Of a DNA stretch of 64,000 bases, positions 10,018 through 22,771 are shown in pieces. This stretch comes from Artocarpus heterophyllus (taxonomy: Eukaryota; Streptophyta; Magnoliopsida; Rosales; Moraceae), in contig CM046350.1 of assembly GCA_025403435.1 (NCBI GenBank), forward strand, positions 7,413,512-7,477,511, written 5' to 3'. Both the position numbers and the translations under genes were made by a program. A model generated the notes under the pieces. That model worked only from the letters and a program-made list of their open reading frames with translations, searched no databases and had not been told where the DNA came from. How positions within the stretch are numbered: position 1 is the stretch's first letter; each line of letters begins with the position of its first letter.

Positions 10018-10774
10018 ATTAGTATGCCTTAATGTGATTTAAACTTAATTTAAACATTTGTAGTATATTTTAAATTTATCTCACTTTTAGTTATTTTTTA
10101 TTTGTTATTTTGAATTTTAAAACAAAACAATTTGATAAATACCCAATATGACCCTTTTGCAAAACCCTGTGCGGGACATGGTTTCACAGTCGAGAAACCA
10201 CCCCTCATCTTTCTCTATTTATTTCTCCCTCCCTCTTCTCTTCTTCCTTAGCTCTCTCTCTTTTTCCTTCCCTCTCTCTTCCTCTCTTCCCGTTTCCCCC
10301 TCTTTCTCTCTTATTTTGATTTCAAAAAAATTTGGGTCTAAGCTTTGAATCTTAGCTGGATTGGAGGAAAGGAGCACAATTGGACTTCCACAAACTTCAT
10401 TCAAAGCTCAAATTCGAGGTTAGTTATTCTATTTTTCAAATTTTCAAAACTTTTGCCAAATTCCTAAATTTTCCTAGAAAGTTGTAATCCGAGTTCCCTA
10501 AGCTTAAAAAATCCTAAATCTAAGTTAGTAGTGCAACACCTGCCAATTTTCATGTAACAAAATATGTCATATTAGTGATGACGTTATGAATTTCTGTAAT
10601 GATATGTGTTATGATATATGATATAATGGTGCTAACCATTTTATTTCTTTAAGTGTGATGACAGGTAACAAACTCGTGGAATGATGTGCTCAAAATGTTC
10701 ACGTCAATTATGTTGTATGTTATATGATAATTTTTGCCATAATTAATGTTTTGATAAACTTTTAATATGTAAGG

Positions 10775-10912
10775 CAGTTCGGCAGGCCGAACCTTCAAGT
10801 TCGGCAGGCTGAATTAACCACCATTGAACGGCAGGCCGATAGAGTTCATCGGCAGGCCCGACTTCATGTCTTCAGCAAGCCGAACTGTGCAGTCGGCAGG
10901 CCGAAGATGGCT
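10775..10912. repeat. Cluster of CGGCAGGCCGA motifs, left side of element D
   Basis: About six copies of ttcggcaggccgaa-like near-palindromes occur in 140 bp. The motif returns at the right end of the element mainly in the reverse-complement form (cggcctgccga). Confidence 0.8.
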
Positions 10913-13284
10913 GACGAGCAATCAACGGCAATCTCTCCAAAATTTGTGATTGAGATAATTACGATGATTGGTTATGATTGGATGATGAATTGTGATTGAT
11001 TGGCTTATTTTTGGATTGATTGCTTTAATTTTGGTAAAGAAACCATTGAATTTTGATTGATTTGAATTAGTTGATATGGTTTCCCATTTTGTAAAGGTAA
11101 ACATGGTAAGCAAGAGTAAAAATTGTTGACTCTCCCTAATTTCCCTCCACTTTCCACGTGAAGTTTGCCTCAAATTAATCAAAAAATTTCTAAAATTAAA
11201 GAGAGATCATCTCTTCCTTTTTTTTATCATTTTCATCTTTCACGTAAACACTCTCTTCTCTCTCATGTTTTCTCTCTCAATCTCTCTTTTCCTCACGTTT
11301 ACTCCTTCTTCTCTCCCTCAATTCTCCTATTAACATTTGAATAAAAATCTTGAATTTTCTTTGGGCGAATTCAAAGGAAGATAGAAGAAAATTTGTTTAA
11401 GGTAAGAATTCATTGTTTTCGACAATTCTGAAATATATATCTCTTCTTCATCCGACTACCATAACTTTGTCTAGGTATTTTCTTTTGCTTTGAAATTTTA
11501 ATATGTTGTTCATATTTGTATTATGTGATGTCCCTCCAAATTTCAAGTTAATTGGATATTTCTAAGACAAGTTATGAAATCTCTTATCTCTGTCACTCAC
11601 AGTAAAATATTGCTGTTTGGTTGTGTTGCACATAAATATGGGTTTTGTTCATAATGCAAATTAATGTTATTTTGCACGAAATTTGGCAAATATGTTCATG
11701 TATATGTCAATGTATGAATTGGAAAGTCTCATGATAATATGATATATAATTTATGAGTTATGAAATTTTTATAGAAGCTAGGTTTTATAGACTATTTTAT
11801 CGGTAAATTGTTGAACTTTTATTGTGTAGTGTTTTTGTGTAATTGAATGATTTTATTTAGTGACAAGAATTTTTGTGCTTTGTAAATTATGTTAACAAGT
11901 TGTCTTATGAATTTTAGGGTCATCATAATTTTATTTTAATTATGGGAATATGATGATTGCATATAACTCACTGCATGAATTGATTATGGTTGTTTTGTCT
12001 TTGAATTCAAACACACTTTTTGGATTGTATGGAATTTATTTAAAGGTAATTTTTGGATATGTTAAAGTTTTAGATGTCTATTATATGTATTAATTTTTGT
12101 AGATTTGTCTATGGTATGAAAACGTAATATATGGACTTGAGTTTAGAGTTGTTCACTGAATTATTATTGCTGGTGGTTTTGGAAGTGTGAGTTGTGTGAC
12201 TTGGTTTAAATTGCCAAATGAAATTTTTATGATAAATGAAAAATCATTGTAATATGTGTATATGTTATCTTTGTTCCTGCTAAATTTGGTGCTCTAATTA
12301 TGTATGAATGTAAAATTATTAGTTTTGAATCCATGGAGGTCAATAATGTGTGTACGATGTTTTATGGCAATGGATGATATGTTGTGTGATAATTTATTAA
12401 AAATATATGTTAATTGTTTATTTTTTTTATGAATGAATGACATGAACACTATATGAAGTAAGCACATTGAGACCGCGGTGTCGTCACCAGCAATTTGATT
12501 TAAGGTTCAGTAAGCTATACAAGTAAGTACATTCTCACATGCAACACAATATGTTTTATAAAAGGTTTGAAATTATGTTCATGATGATATCTATGATGAT
12601 TTTGTGATGGTTTCATTTATATATCTCATGAAAGATTTTTATGTTTTAAAAGTTATGCATGTATGATGATGACGTATTTCAAGGTATGAAAGTTTATAAA
12701 AGTATATATGTATCACCTAAATAAGTGTTGCACACCAATGTTATATTATGATGTCATGTTTGGTGTAGGATTAGCTACCCTTCTTCTCTTATGACGGCGC
12801 GCCTACGATGATGTTTATGGTGCAACACTTAGGCCCTTAAGATAAAATAGAATAAGTTTTAATATGGTCAAAGTAATGAAAGATATGTTCCTTATGAAAT
12901 TTGTGCCTAGTGCACTATTATGATGATGATGATGATGACGATGATGTTCCTAAAATGTTTTAAGTTGTGAGATATGAAATATACTTACTAAGCATTAGCT
13001 TATTCAATTTTATATCATGTTGCAGATAAGGGTAAGAAGGTCATGAACTAGATGGAGGGCAAAGAAAGGCGTGTGAGCTAAGCAAGATGAATTGTAATTG
13101 AAAGAACGCCAAAGAAGGAAGTTTTAATGATATAAACTATATTTTATAATTTGAACATGTTTATTTATTACGTTTAAAGAATTCATGAACTATGTTTTAT
13201 TATTTTAACTTATATTTTTATTATACATTTTTGCCTTTCTGCAATTTGAAGTATCGAATCTCGTTTTAAATTTAATTTTTCCTA

Positions 13285-13465
13285 GTCTCGGTCGGCCTAC
13301 CGACCATTACTGGTCGGACTGTCGACCTATGGATCGGCCTATCGATTACCCAGTACCAGCTTCTCAATCTTATCGATTTGAAATCTTGTTCTTGTAGAGC
13401 CTCGGGCGGCTTGCCGATGTTTGATCATCGGCCTGCCGAAGCCTTAGGCTCGGCCTGCTGAACTA
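13285..13465. repeat. Cluster of TCGGCCTGCCGA-type motifs, right side of element D
   Basis: Several degenerate copies (tcggcctaccga, tcggcctgccga, ggcttgccga) occur in about 180 bp, opposite in orientation to the left cluster. The two could pair in one RNA. Confidence 0.7.
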
Positions 13466-14655
13466 TAAATGAAGATATTCTTTAAGAAGTTTTAAAAAGT
13501 TAATTTGTTATACTATGGTATTGGTAAACTATTTAAAGGGTATTTATGATTAAGTTGTAAAAAAAAATGTATGTATGGATCCTGGGATATATCTTCAAAC
13601 ATTCTTTTTATTCAAATAGTTTATCTTAAATAATGGTTAAATGAATGAATGTAACGACATTTGTAACGTCCGTAAGGGGGCGTTACAAGTAGAACCTAAA
13701 TCATCATAAATCTAGGCTTGATTTCACTAAAATTGGATGAAATCAAGTAAATCCTTGTGTAAATCCTGTTTAAAGGAGTTAAAAAGTGTTTTTATATGTT
13801 TTCTACCATTTATGAACATTTCCCATGCCTGTGAACATTTCTTGTCTAAGAATGAATGTTCATAATGAATCAAATAATGAATGTAAATGAGAATTACTTG
13901 GTAAGATAAGACCAAAATAATGACATAACACCAGACGCATTATTAACACCGTCCGGAATAAAACAATAGAGCATGATGCCATACACAGGGATTGGGTCAT
14001 GGAGAGTGCGACTTTGGGGGCAGGTTCTGAAACCCAGCTGGGCTACTATGGTAATGATATTATGGCTTTGCCAAAGAACAAATAATAAAAGAATAATTTT
14101 AGATGAATAGGGATTTTAAAGGTAAGAATGAATTTAACATGTTTTATTCATATTTTTGAAATTTTATAAATTATTTTCAAATATGAAAATTTATGTTCAG
14201 AACTAATATTTTCTAAACTTAGTACTACTGAGCTTTCCGCTTATATTTCTTTATTTGTTTTAAAACCCCTTTACCCTAAGTGGACTGCAGCTTAGGACCA
14301 ACAGGGCAACAAGTGAGTGGTAGAAATACTGTTTTAGGTTATTATTTTATTTAAATCAAGGCATGTATTATTTAGATGTTTATTTTTTGTATTGGGCTGT
14401 GATTATAATATTTTATTGTCGATACTATGTGTGTATACTAATGTAGGTCTGGTGGGGCCCGGCTTATGTTTAACTGTCTTTAATATTTTACTTCCTGATT
14501 AATTGTTTCAAATAACGATAATTCTTTTAAAATGAGTCAAACTATCATGTTTTTTTAAATAACCCAAATCATTTAATTGGTGATTTTAATTAAAAATCTG
14601 TTTTAATTAACTTAATTAATCTACCACGTCACTACCCATTCTTCGGGGCATGACA

Positions 14656-15480
14656 AGATGTCTGCGAAGGATGCTTGGCAAGTACCACAGACTACCATTT
14701 CTATCTGGCAGAGCATGGCGAGTCAAAGAGCCTTTGGAGCTAGTCCACATGGATGTCTACAGTTCTATGCATACTCCAACATAACATATGATCAAAACAA
14801 ATATTTCATTCTCTTTATTGATGACTACACTAGAATGACATGGGTATACTTTTTACGTGAATGATCATAGGTTTTTTAAATTTTCAAAAAATTCAAAATC
14901 TACGTCAAAAAACAAAGTGGTTATCAAATAAAGACTCTAAGAAGTGATAGAGTCAAAGAATACACATCTAGAGAATTCAACAAGTTTTGCGAAGATGAAG
15001 GCATAGAGCATCAACTCATACTTGGATATGTTCCTGAGCAAAACAGAGTATCTGAACGAAAGAACAGGACTGTGATGGAGACAACAAGAGCTACATTATT
15101 TGAGAAAAGTCTTCCAAAACTCTTCTGGGCTGAAGCAGTATACATAGCGATCTACCTGTTGAACCGATGTCCAACAAAAGCCGTGCAAGGCAAGACACCA
15201 GTCGAAGCTTGGAGTGGACAGAAGCCATCAGCAAAGCATCTCAAGGTCTTCGGCTGTATCTAGCACACAATCAAAAGGATATTGCGTCTACAACTTAAGT
15301 GCACAGAAGCCAATCATCAGCCAGGATGTAAAGTTTGATGAAGACGCTACCAACGACTAGGAGACTAAGCAAATAGAAAGAAATAGCATCAGTATTCCAT
15401 CACTTCAACAACAACAAGGAGAAGACATCAGCGGTCAATTGGAGCTACCACAACTAGTAACAGCAGGAGGATGATTCGAC
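14656..15480 (+). pseudogene. Ty1/copia relic, piece 3 (integrase)
   Basis: This continues piece 2. The zinc-binding end and start of the integrase core are visible (GKYHRLPFLSGRAW, KEPLELVHMDV), then YFILFIDDYTRMTWVYFLRE, LRSDRVKEYTSREFNKFCED, VSERKNRTVMETTRATLFEK and HLKVFGCI. The copia catalytic Asp and Glu positions are recognisable. Frameshifts near 14790 and 14860 and stops near 14864 and 15261 break it. A short tail (GYCVYNLSAQKPIISQDV KFDE) follows, and then homology ends near 15480. The reverse transcriptase and RNase H are missing. Confidence 0.88.
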
Positions 15481-15520
15481 TCTTCTAGAATTTCCAACAA
15501 CTAGAATTCTCTAGAACTAA

Positions 15521-16735
15521 TTTTACATAGACAAGCAAGGACGGAACTAAAAAAATTAGTCAAGACGGGTGGAGGTAGACAAATAACGAGATGGAGAATT
15601 TTAGAAGAGATGGAATAAAATTTCAAGAAGGCGAAATACAATTTTAAGAAGGATGAAACACTAATTTTATTAATACAAATTAAAAAAAAAAATTAGGGGC
15701 GATGGTCCATCTCTAGTCTATGAGTGACTCGTCTTATGGACGACGAAAAATGACAGGATCCATAGGATAGAAACAAATACACTTGAAAAGTCAAACAAAT
15801 TAATTTTTTTTTAATTTATTAAAGAATGTTGAAAAAGAAGTTGCGGTACGTTTATTGCCATGACCACTGTAGATACTTTCGTTGACTGACTAATAAATTT
15901 TAAGATTCTACCCAGAGGAAAAAAAATGTTGACTAAATTAAATTTGGATTTTAGATGGAAAAAGAAAGATTGACTAAGTTGAGATAGTTGTTTCTTTATG
16001 GCTCCACCATTGATTGATCAGCTGAGGGAACGGGGTTGGCTTCAGCAGTACCATCAATGACCTGATCAAATCATCCAGCTTATAGTCAAGGCCCCTGCCA
16101 CCTCCCCTACGCCCTATTGACTTGCTTGGTGCCTTGTAGCCTCGAACACGGTACGACGACCGAAAAAGTCCTACAACTCCTTTCGGTCCTCTTGTTTTCC
16201 TGCCAAAATTTTTCTCTGTTAAAGAGTAGCAAAAAGTTCCACTACTACAGCTAGGATTAGTTAAAAAATAACTCTTTGTAGCAATTTTTTTGTTCTAAAC
16301 TAGGACACTTGTGATCTCGTGTTACTTGAATTTTAACATGCAATATCCATGTCCTTTAGAGTTTAGAAAGTTCACAAAAATTCCCCTTTCATCTTAATTT
16401 TATCATCAGAAAAATGTACCTCTGAGACGCTTGTGATATGAAAATTGAGGATATTTTTGGTAAATTGGTTCTTGGGTTGCCAATTCCTTTCATTTTTTTG
16501 GAGATAGTGAGTATGTTTTAACGTTTAAAAAAAAGGTATAAACCATTAGGAGAAAGAGTAAAATAACACATTTAGGTTAAAACTTAGTAAATAATGTTAT
16601 ATAGTTTCAAAATATGTAATTAACAGCATATTGTGAGAAATTGAGTAATATCTCAAGAGAAATTGAGAGCAAAACCCCTAAAATACTCCTATATATTTAT
16701 CTTATATATCTCTCACCCTTCTCCCTCATTGGTAT
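15521..16735. repeat. Dispersed repeat unit, copy 1, with exon-like stretch
   Basis: From ttttacatagac (15521) onward the sequence is closely similar to 32423-33840. Both copies end in an array of about 85-bp repeats. On the minus strand, about 16196-15998 reads open for about 60 codons (KTRGPKGVVGLFRSSYRV, then RGYKAPSKSIGRRGGGRG, then LDYKLDDLIRSLMVLLKP) after a TTTTGGCAG that looks like a splice acceptor. The product is not recognised. A captured exon in a mobile element (Helitron or Pack-MULE type) would explain two copies, but no termini were found. Confidence 0.65.
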
Positions 16736-17466
16736 TGATGGCAATCAAAAATACAATATTTATTAAAAAATATCGTATTTACTGTGTAAATACAAAATTC
16801 ACCGGTAACTTCGTCAGATTGCTAACGGCCAAGAAATACAATATTTACTGAAAAATATTGTATAAATGCATAAAATTCACCGACGATTTTGCTAGATTGC
16901 CAACGGTTGGGGAATACCATATTTTTCGTGTAATAGAAAAATTCACTGACGACTTCATCAAACCGTTGGTGGCTAGAAAATGCAATATTTATTAGAAAAT
17001 ACCATTTTTACTATGTAATACAAAAATTCACTGGCGACTTTGTCGGACCATCAACTGCTAGAATATACAATATTTACCAGAAAATACCGTATTTACTGTG
17101 TAATATAAAATTCACTATGACTTCGTCAGACCGTCGGCGGTCGAAAAATTCAATATTTACTGAGATACATCGTATTTAACGTGTAAATACAAAAATTCAA
17201 TGACGATTTCATCAAATTGCCAGCGGCGAGAAATATAGTATTATTCTGGAAATACTGTCTTACCATGTAAACACACAAATTCTCTAGTTACTTCATCAGA
17301 TTACTGGTGGTCTAAAACTATAATATTTATTGGGAAATACCGTATTTAACATGAAACACAAAAATTCATCAACGACATTGCCGGACTGCTGGTGGTGGGA
17401 AAATACAATATATACTGAAAAATATTGTATTTTACCGTGTAAAAATAACAATTCATCTGTCACTTC
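16735..17466 (+). repeat. Tandem array of about 85-bp units, left part
   Basis: About nine degenerate units can be lined up. Each has aaatacaatatttactg, then taccgtatttactgtgtaaatac, then aaattcactgacgacttcgtc and a GC-richer tail such as agaccgtcggcggtcgag. Units vary by indels. The array is broken at 17466 by a 5 kb insertion and resumes at 22468. Confidence 0.85.
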
Positions 17467-20400
17467 TGTAACGACCCTCCCTACGTGGCCGTTATTTAAC
17501 TTAAACATGGTCGTAAGCTTAAACTTAACTTATTATAAAGTACAAAAATTTCAGAATAATTTTTTTTTAAATGAATTCTTTCTATAGAATCCTTGACATG
17601 AAACCTTAAAGGAAATAATAATTGTTCTTTCAAAACTTAATAACAAATCTCAACACATAACCTTAAAAGATATAATAATCATTTCTCAAAACTTAATTTC
17701 GTAAACATAACGTAATAACATAAATTTCTCAAACGTGATAATAACGTAATATTAATCATTACATTTTAACTTAGTTATAACTCATAACATTAATTTCTTG
17801 AAACATAACCATATTAATTTTCTTGAACTTTTCTTTTTAAACATAAGAATAATTATTTAGCAACTATTACTTTAATTACATTTTGCAATTTAAATAAAAC
17901 TATTTTCAAAACAATTTAAAATTAAATATTAAAATGAAATCCCATTTAAATGCTCTTTAAAACTTTCTTAACAATTATTTATATATTTTACATATAATTT
18001 TAATATCTTCAAAATAACATATTATTTTATTAAAAGTAAACCTTCTTAAACTAAACAAAACATAATTCCTTATACTTAAACTTTTAAGTTTAAGATACTA
18101 ATTTCTTGAAGCTTTTCATTTAGATTTTCATAACAAGTTCATAAGAACATTATTCATAAAAACCATTTCTTATTTTAGCATAAAACTCATATGGGCATTT
18201 CCTTTTTTTTTTTTTTTGTTTAAATAAGCATATAGCTTTCTTACTTAAAAACTTCAAATATTTGTTGCATTGTTTATTGCAATGTTTTTTTTTTTTAACT
18301 TTACAATCCTCTAGACCAAGGTTGCATAATCACCATCTTGGTTTTTAAAACATGATTACGTAAATAATTTATTTATTCATATGCACATAAATTTCGTAAG
18401 GTAAAAACATACGTAATTTTGGGAAATAAAACATGCATAAGTTTGTAAAATAATGATGCAGAAATATTACTCTGCGTAAGCGGTATCCATTCTCATCTTC
18501 ACTATTCATTTGTCGCTCACCACTGCCCATCAAGTGTCGCTGATAGGTTTTCTTACCTACAGCATAAATATACTTATATGAGCTTTCGTTCAACAAGTAG
18601 GAAATTAGTCTCGTAAAACATGATTAAAAATCATTTTAATAAAAATATGCATGAATATTTTATGCTTGCTGATCAACTTGATTTATGCTTAATTACTTTA
18701 GCTATAACTTATCTTCTTACTTTGGGCCCGAGTGATTGTACCAGTTGCGCGTGAGTCTTGGGAAGTTAGGGTTCGTGAGGTCCCAACGACACCAAGATCA
18801 TTCATTACTTTAACATGAAGCCCCCCCGTGGGTCGGGAGGTTAGTACGACACCCTTAACTTATCTTATAAGTTTCACTTGTCTTATTGTGTGTATGCAGT
18901 ATGACTTATCACTAAATGACATCATAATTTCGTAATTCATTAATCATAAATCATAATCATACTTGACTTGAAGGTGATTAAACAATATAATTTAAATATT
19001 ACATACATCACACATTAATCATATCATCATCATCATAGCATTTCACATCATGTCATAACATAACATATCGCATCATAACATATAACAGTGTCACAAATCA
19101 TTGATCATGCATTTTCATAAATTTTATGAAAATATTTAAAATTAATTTATTTTTAAAACTATTCATACTGTAGGCGAGATTTCTACTTACCTATTTCAGT
19201 AAAGTAGGCTTCCCTATAGATTTTGAATTCCTTCTTTTCTAATGGAAACAAATCTATACAAAATGCCCATTTGGAGTGTGTAAGAATACCTCATTTTATG
19301 CTATTTAGATTTTAGCATAACCACAAGAATTTGATCACTCTATTAGATCATAAATTCTTTTATCAATTGATCATGGATTTCACTATTTCTATTACAAGGA
19401 TTATTTTTACTAAATCCTCATAATATTTAAACTTTTCCTTAATTGCCATTTGTTTGTATCCAAGTTGATAATTAATTAATTTTACAACAATTAAATAAAT
19501 TTTCTATCGTCGTTAAATCCATGAGACTTTAATCCATTAAATTAGACATTTTTTAAAATCAAGATTCTTATTTTAAATCCATTTAATGGTTCGTAATTGT
19601 TTTTTCTTTTAGCCCGTAAGCCCAAATATGACATCGTAACGTCATATACATTCTACCGATAGATTGTGTTCTGCATGGCATTTTAGGCTAAAATAGGCGT
19701 TGAACCCATGCCTAACATCGTGGCATTAAAGTTCTATCGTATCGGGTTTTTATGCTTGTTGAAATAATGTTCAAATGAAAACTATTATAGTTTATCTTTG
19801 AAATTCTTACCCACTTAGCTTGGAATTTTAAGTAAAAATCGCTCTAGAAAATAATGCCCAAAATTGTTAACCCACTAAATCTCAGGCCTATATAACCTTT
19901 TAAAAGTATTGTAATTTCTTGATTTAGTGAAAAATTAAATTTTAAAGTCATGTGATCTTTGTTTGTAAAAACTGGTACCGATAGAGTAGTTTTGAAAAAT
20001 TTATGTGAAATCGTATATTAAACACAGTTTTTTTTTTTTAAGTTTTTCCTCCATAGAAGTCATTCATTTTTTAAATGTGTTTCAATAATTATCTTGTTTG
20101 TTTTTAAAATACCGGTTACCATTTTTCTTTGGCAAAATTGCTTCCTAGTTAAAACTTTGAAATTTTTACCAATTAAAAGTTTTGAGTGTTTAGGGGGTGG
20201 TGGGAACCGGTGGTGGGAACCACTTTTACTGTAGCATGTGAAAGCTTTACACTGTAGCAATTTTTTAAATTGTTACTGTAGCATGTGAGAGCTTTACACT
20301 GTTTATAACTGAGTTTGTGGTGGGAACCGTGGTTCCCACCACAATGCCAAACAGGGGGTATATGTCCAATTTAAAGTCCAATTTAAAAACAGTATTTCAC

Positions 20401-22467
20401 AAAACTTTCTTTACAAAAGTTCTTCATTTTATTGCAAACGAGAACTTTTATGTTTGGCAAAATTTGTAATTCGGCCTCGAAATGACCCAAAACTTACAAA
20501 CAGTTTTCTGCGCAAAAAATATAGTTTTTTTTTGGACTGTTTTAGAAAACTGCCTATAACTATATTTTAGAGGCAGATTTTGGAGAAAATTTCTTCACAA
20601 AAGTTGTTCGTCTCATCGAAATCTAAAACTTTCTTGTTTGGAGAAATATAAAATTTAGAATTGAATCAGCTCAAAAATGGCAAAACAGTTCCAGCACTCA
20701 GGCAGTTTTTGGGGCTGCCTTTAGGCAGTTTTTGGGACTGTTCTAGGCAGTCTATAAAAACTGTTCAATAGGCCTATTTAGAGTCAAAACTGTGTTTTTT
20801 TGCAGTCACGGGTTTTTGTTCAAAACGTCAAAAACTAAAAGTCCCGTGTTCGGTAAAGTTTTAAAAATCGATTCTAAGGCCTCCGTTTATGAGTTCAAAG
20901 TTTGTGGAAAATTTTTCCACAAACCAAAACTTGCAAAAACATAATTCTAACATGTAAAATACTAACTTTTTACATGACATACAAGCATAAACTTAACTAA
21001 TTAACACATAAATAATTATTACAACATATTTCCTCACCCAATCATCAAATCTCTCATAAACTTATGGACTTTATCCTTAAGAAAATTTATAGAAAAGCTT
21101 AGATTCCTTGATGACAACTCTTAGGTGGGTGATCTTAAAACTTCTAGCTCCACTCCTTTCCTCCTCTTGGATCAACACTAAAACAAAACTTAATCGTGTT
21201 AAAACTTAGTTTTGTTTTGGTCTTCATTTAGAGGCTATCTAACTAAAATATTTTCTTCTCTTTCTTAGAAAAAGAGATAGGAAGAAAAATGTGGATATTT
21301 CCTTGGTCTAATATTCTAACACCACCTTTGTCTTCTTCTTCTTCTTCCTATGTAGGAGTTGATAAAATTTGTTTTTGATAAGATAATGGCAGAGAAGTAT
21401 GTGGAATGTGGCTTGATTTTTGTTTGGTTTTGGAAAAGAAATTAGGAAGCAATTTTTTTTTTCTTTGAGTGCGCTTGTATGCACGTTGATGAAGAAGAAA
21501 AGTAAGAAACTTTTCTTAGTGCTCCACGGGTAAGAAATGAAGTGGGAAAGGATTGAAAAAAAAATATGACTATTGGCTTAGTCACATATTTATATATATT
21601 GGCTTAATCTACTTACCCCACTTAATTCATGCTTAATTAGACTTCTAAGTGGCTTTGACAACTTTAAAATATGCTAATCCCTTGCTAATGGTGGCCCCAT
21701 GGGTGAGCTTGAGTGGAGTGTAAGTTTTGTTCTAATAATGGCAAAGGACAATCATCATGGGTGGAAGCTTAAATCAAGGGATTCTTGTCCTTTGCTTATG
21801 CTTAGAAGTTTCCCTTAAGCAGGTAAATTTTATACTGTCAGCAATAACTAACTTAGCTGACTAGAAATTTTATTATCTGACAGGTTTTCTTTTATTTTTC
21901 AAATACTATGATACACTAATCGCAGTATGAACCGATAACGATCAAAGTTTAGTCGCGTATTCTTTTTTGACTGCATTAAGTCTAAAAATTTATTTTAAAC
22001 TTAATAAAAATCCAAATGTGACTTTTTCAGTATCTAAACTGTGTAATAACATAGTTTTTAACAGTGTCACTATCGAAGTTTACATAGTATTTTCTGTTGT
22101 TACGGCTACTTGCGTAGCTCTATTTTTGACTAATTTGGCAATTAAGGAATTAATTTGCATCAGAGTGTTTCTCGATACATTACTAATGTAATATTGTACT
22201 CGAAAATTCTCATAATTAAATTTCTTAAATCCTTTATAGATAAATTCTTTCGTCTTAGTAACGGTTGAATTTATCAATTTATTTATTGAATTTCGATAGT
22301 TAATTAACTTAACTATAGAATCCATTATAGAATTTTTAGAATATTCGTATATTAATTCCATAAATTCTTTACTCATGAAATTCATAGATAATGTTTTGAG
22401 GAAAATCCTTGATTTAAATATGTAAATTATATTATTTAATTCTAGGATTTTTTTCCCAGTCATTACT
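17467..22467 (-). mobile_element. LTR-like insertion of 5.0 kb splitting the tandem array
   Basis: Flanks acttc (17462-17466 and 22468-22472) are a 5-bp target duplication, and the array continues on both sides. Read on the minus strand it ends GGGAGGGTCGTTACA, like the LTR ends of C and D, and starts AGTAATGACTGGG, a probable mutated TG start. No PBS or protein domain is seen, so it is either an unusually long solo LTR or a degenerate non-autonomous element. The minus-strand open frame 22463-22080 (127 codons, Ile/Asn/Lys-rich) has no recognisable motif and is probably chance. Confidence 0.65.
20184..20357. mobile_element. MITE-like inverted repeat element inside the 5 kb insertion
   Basis: The left end has gtgttta followed by ggtggtgggaacc. 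The right end is the near inverse, ggttcccaccacaatgccaaacaggg. Inside, tgtagcatgtga-agctttacactgt occurs twice. Size, inverted ends and G-rich TIRs fit a small non-autonomous DNA element. No clean target duplication could be assigned. Confidence 0.45.
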
Positions 22468-22771
22468 ACTTCGTTGGACCATTAGCAACCGAGAAATACA
22501 ATATTTAATGGAAAATATTTGTATTTACCACATAAATATAAAAATTCACTGACGACTTTATCAGACTACCGACAGTCGAGAAATACAATATTAACTTGGT
22601 AATACTTTATTACTGTGTCAATACAAAGATTCACTAGCGACTTCATAGGACCACCGACAGCCTGAGAAATAAAGTATTAACATGAAAAATACTATATTTA
22701 CATGAAAATACAATTTCCACATAAATATAAATTTTTTTGACGATGTCGCCACACATCACTAGCGTCGGCGA
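22468..22771 (+). repeat. Tandem array of about 85-bp units, right part
   Basis: Three to four further units continue the array after the 5 kb insertion (gaccattagcaaccgagaaatacaa and similar). The part ends at 22771, where an antisense LTR begins. Confidence 0.8.

Larger units (their letters stand above)
10532..13687 (+). mobile_element. LTR-like element D (3,156 bp), probably one long solo LTR
   Basis: It begins TGCAACACCTGCC and ends GTAAGGGGGCGTTACA. Flanks agtag (10527-10531 and 13688-13692) are a perfect 5-bp target duplication. The end resembles the end of the element C LTR (GGGGCGTTACA). No PBS, PPT or protein domain is visible inside, and I see no internal direct repeat, so a long solo LTR fits best. 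Two GC-rich motif clusters lie near its ends (10775-10912 and 13285-13465). It interrupts solo LTR B. Confidence 0.82.
1759..14655 (+). mobile_element. Solo LTR B, split into three parts by elements C and D
   Basis: The LTR starts TGTAACACCTAGG at 1759 and ends TTCGGGGCATGACA at 14655. Its flanks are the 5-bp duplication agatg (1754-1758 and 14656-14660), and the copia frame resumes exactly at the right copy. Its own sequence is 1759-1810, about 10023-10531 and about 13693-14655, near 1.5 kb in total. The ends are typical of Ty3/gypsy chromovirus-type LTRs. The part at 10200-10310 is strongly pyrimidine-rich, and its open frames look like chance. No PBS or coding domain belongs to it. Confidence 0.82.

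Noticed and set aside
10148..10404. Frames on both strands in the pyrimidine-rich part of solo LTR B
   Set aside because: Low-complexity Ser/Phe/Leu or Arg/Glu/Lys strings from a CT-rich tract.
16735..17466. CRISPR-like array
   Set aside because: Units are degenerate along their full length with no unique spacers, and the DNA is plant nuclear.
22080..22463. 127-codon minus-strand frame at the edge of the 5-kb insertion
   Set aside because: AT-driven Ile/Asn/Lys composition, no motif, lies inside LTR-like DNA.
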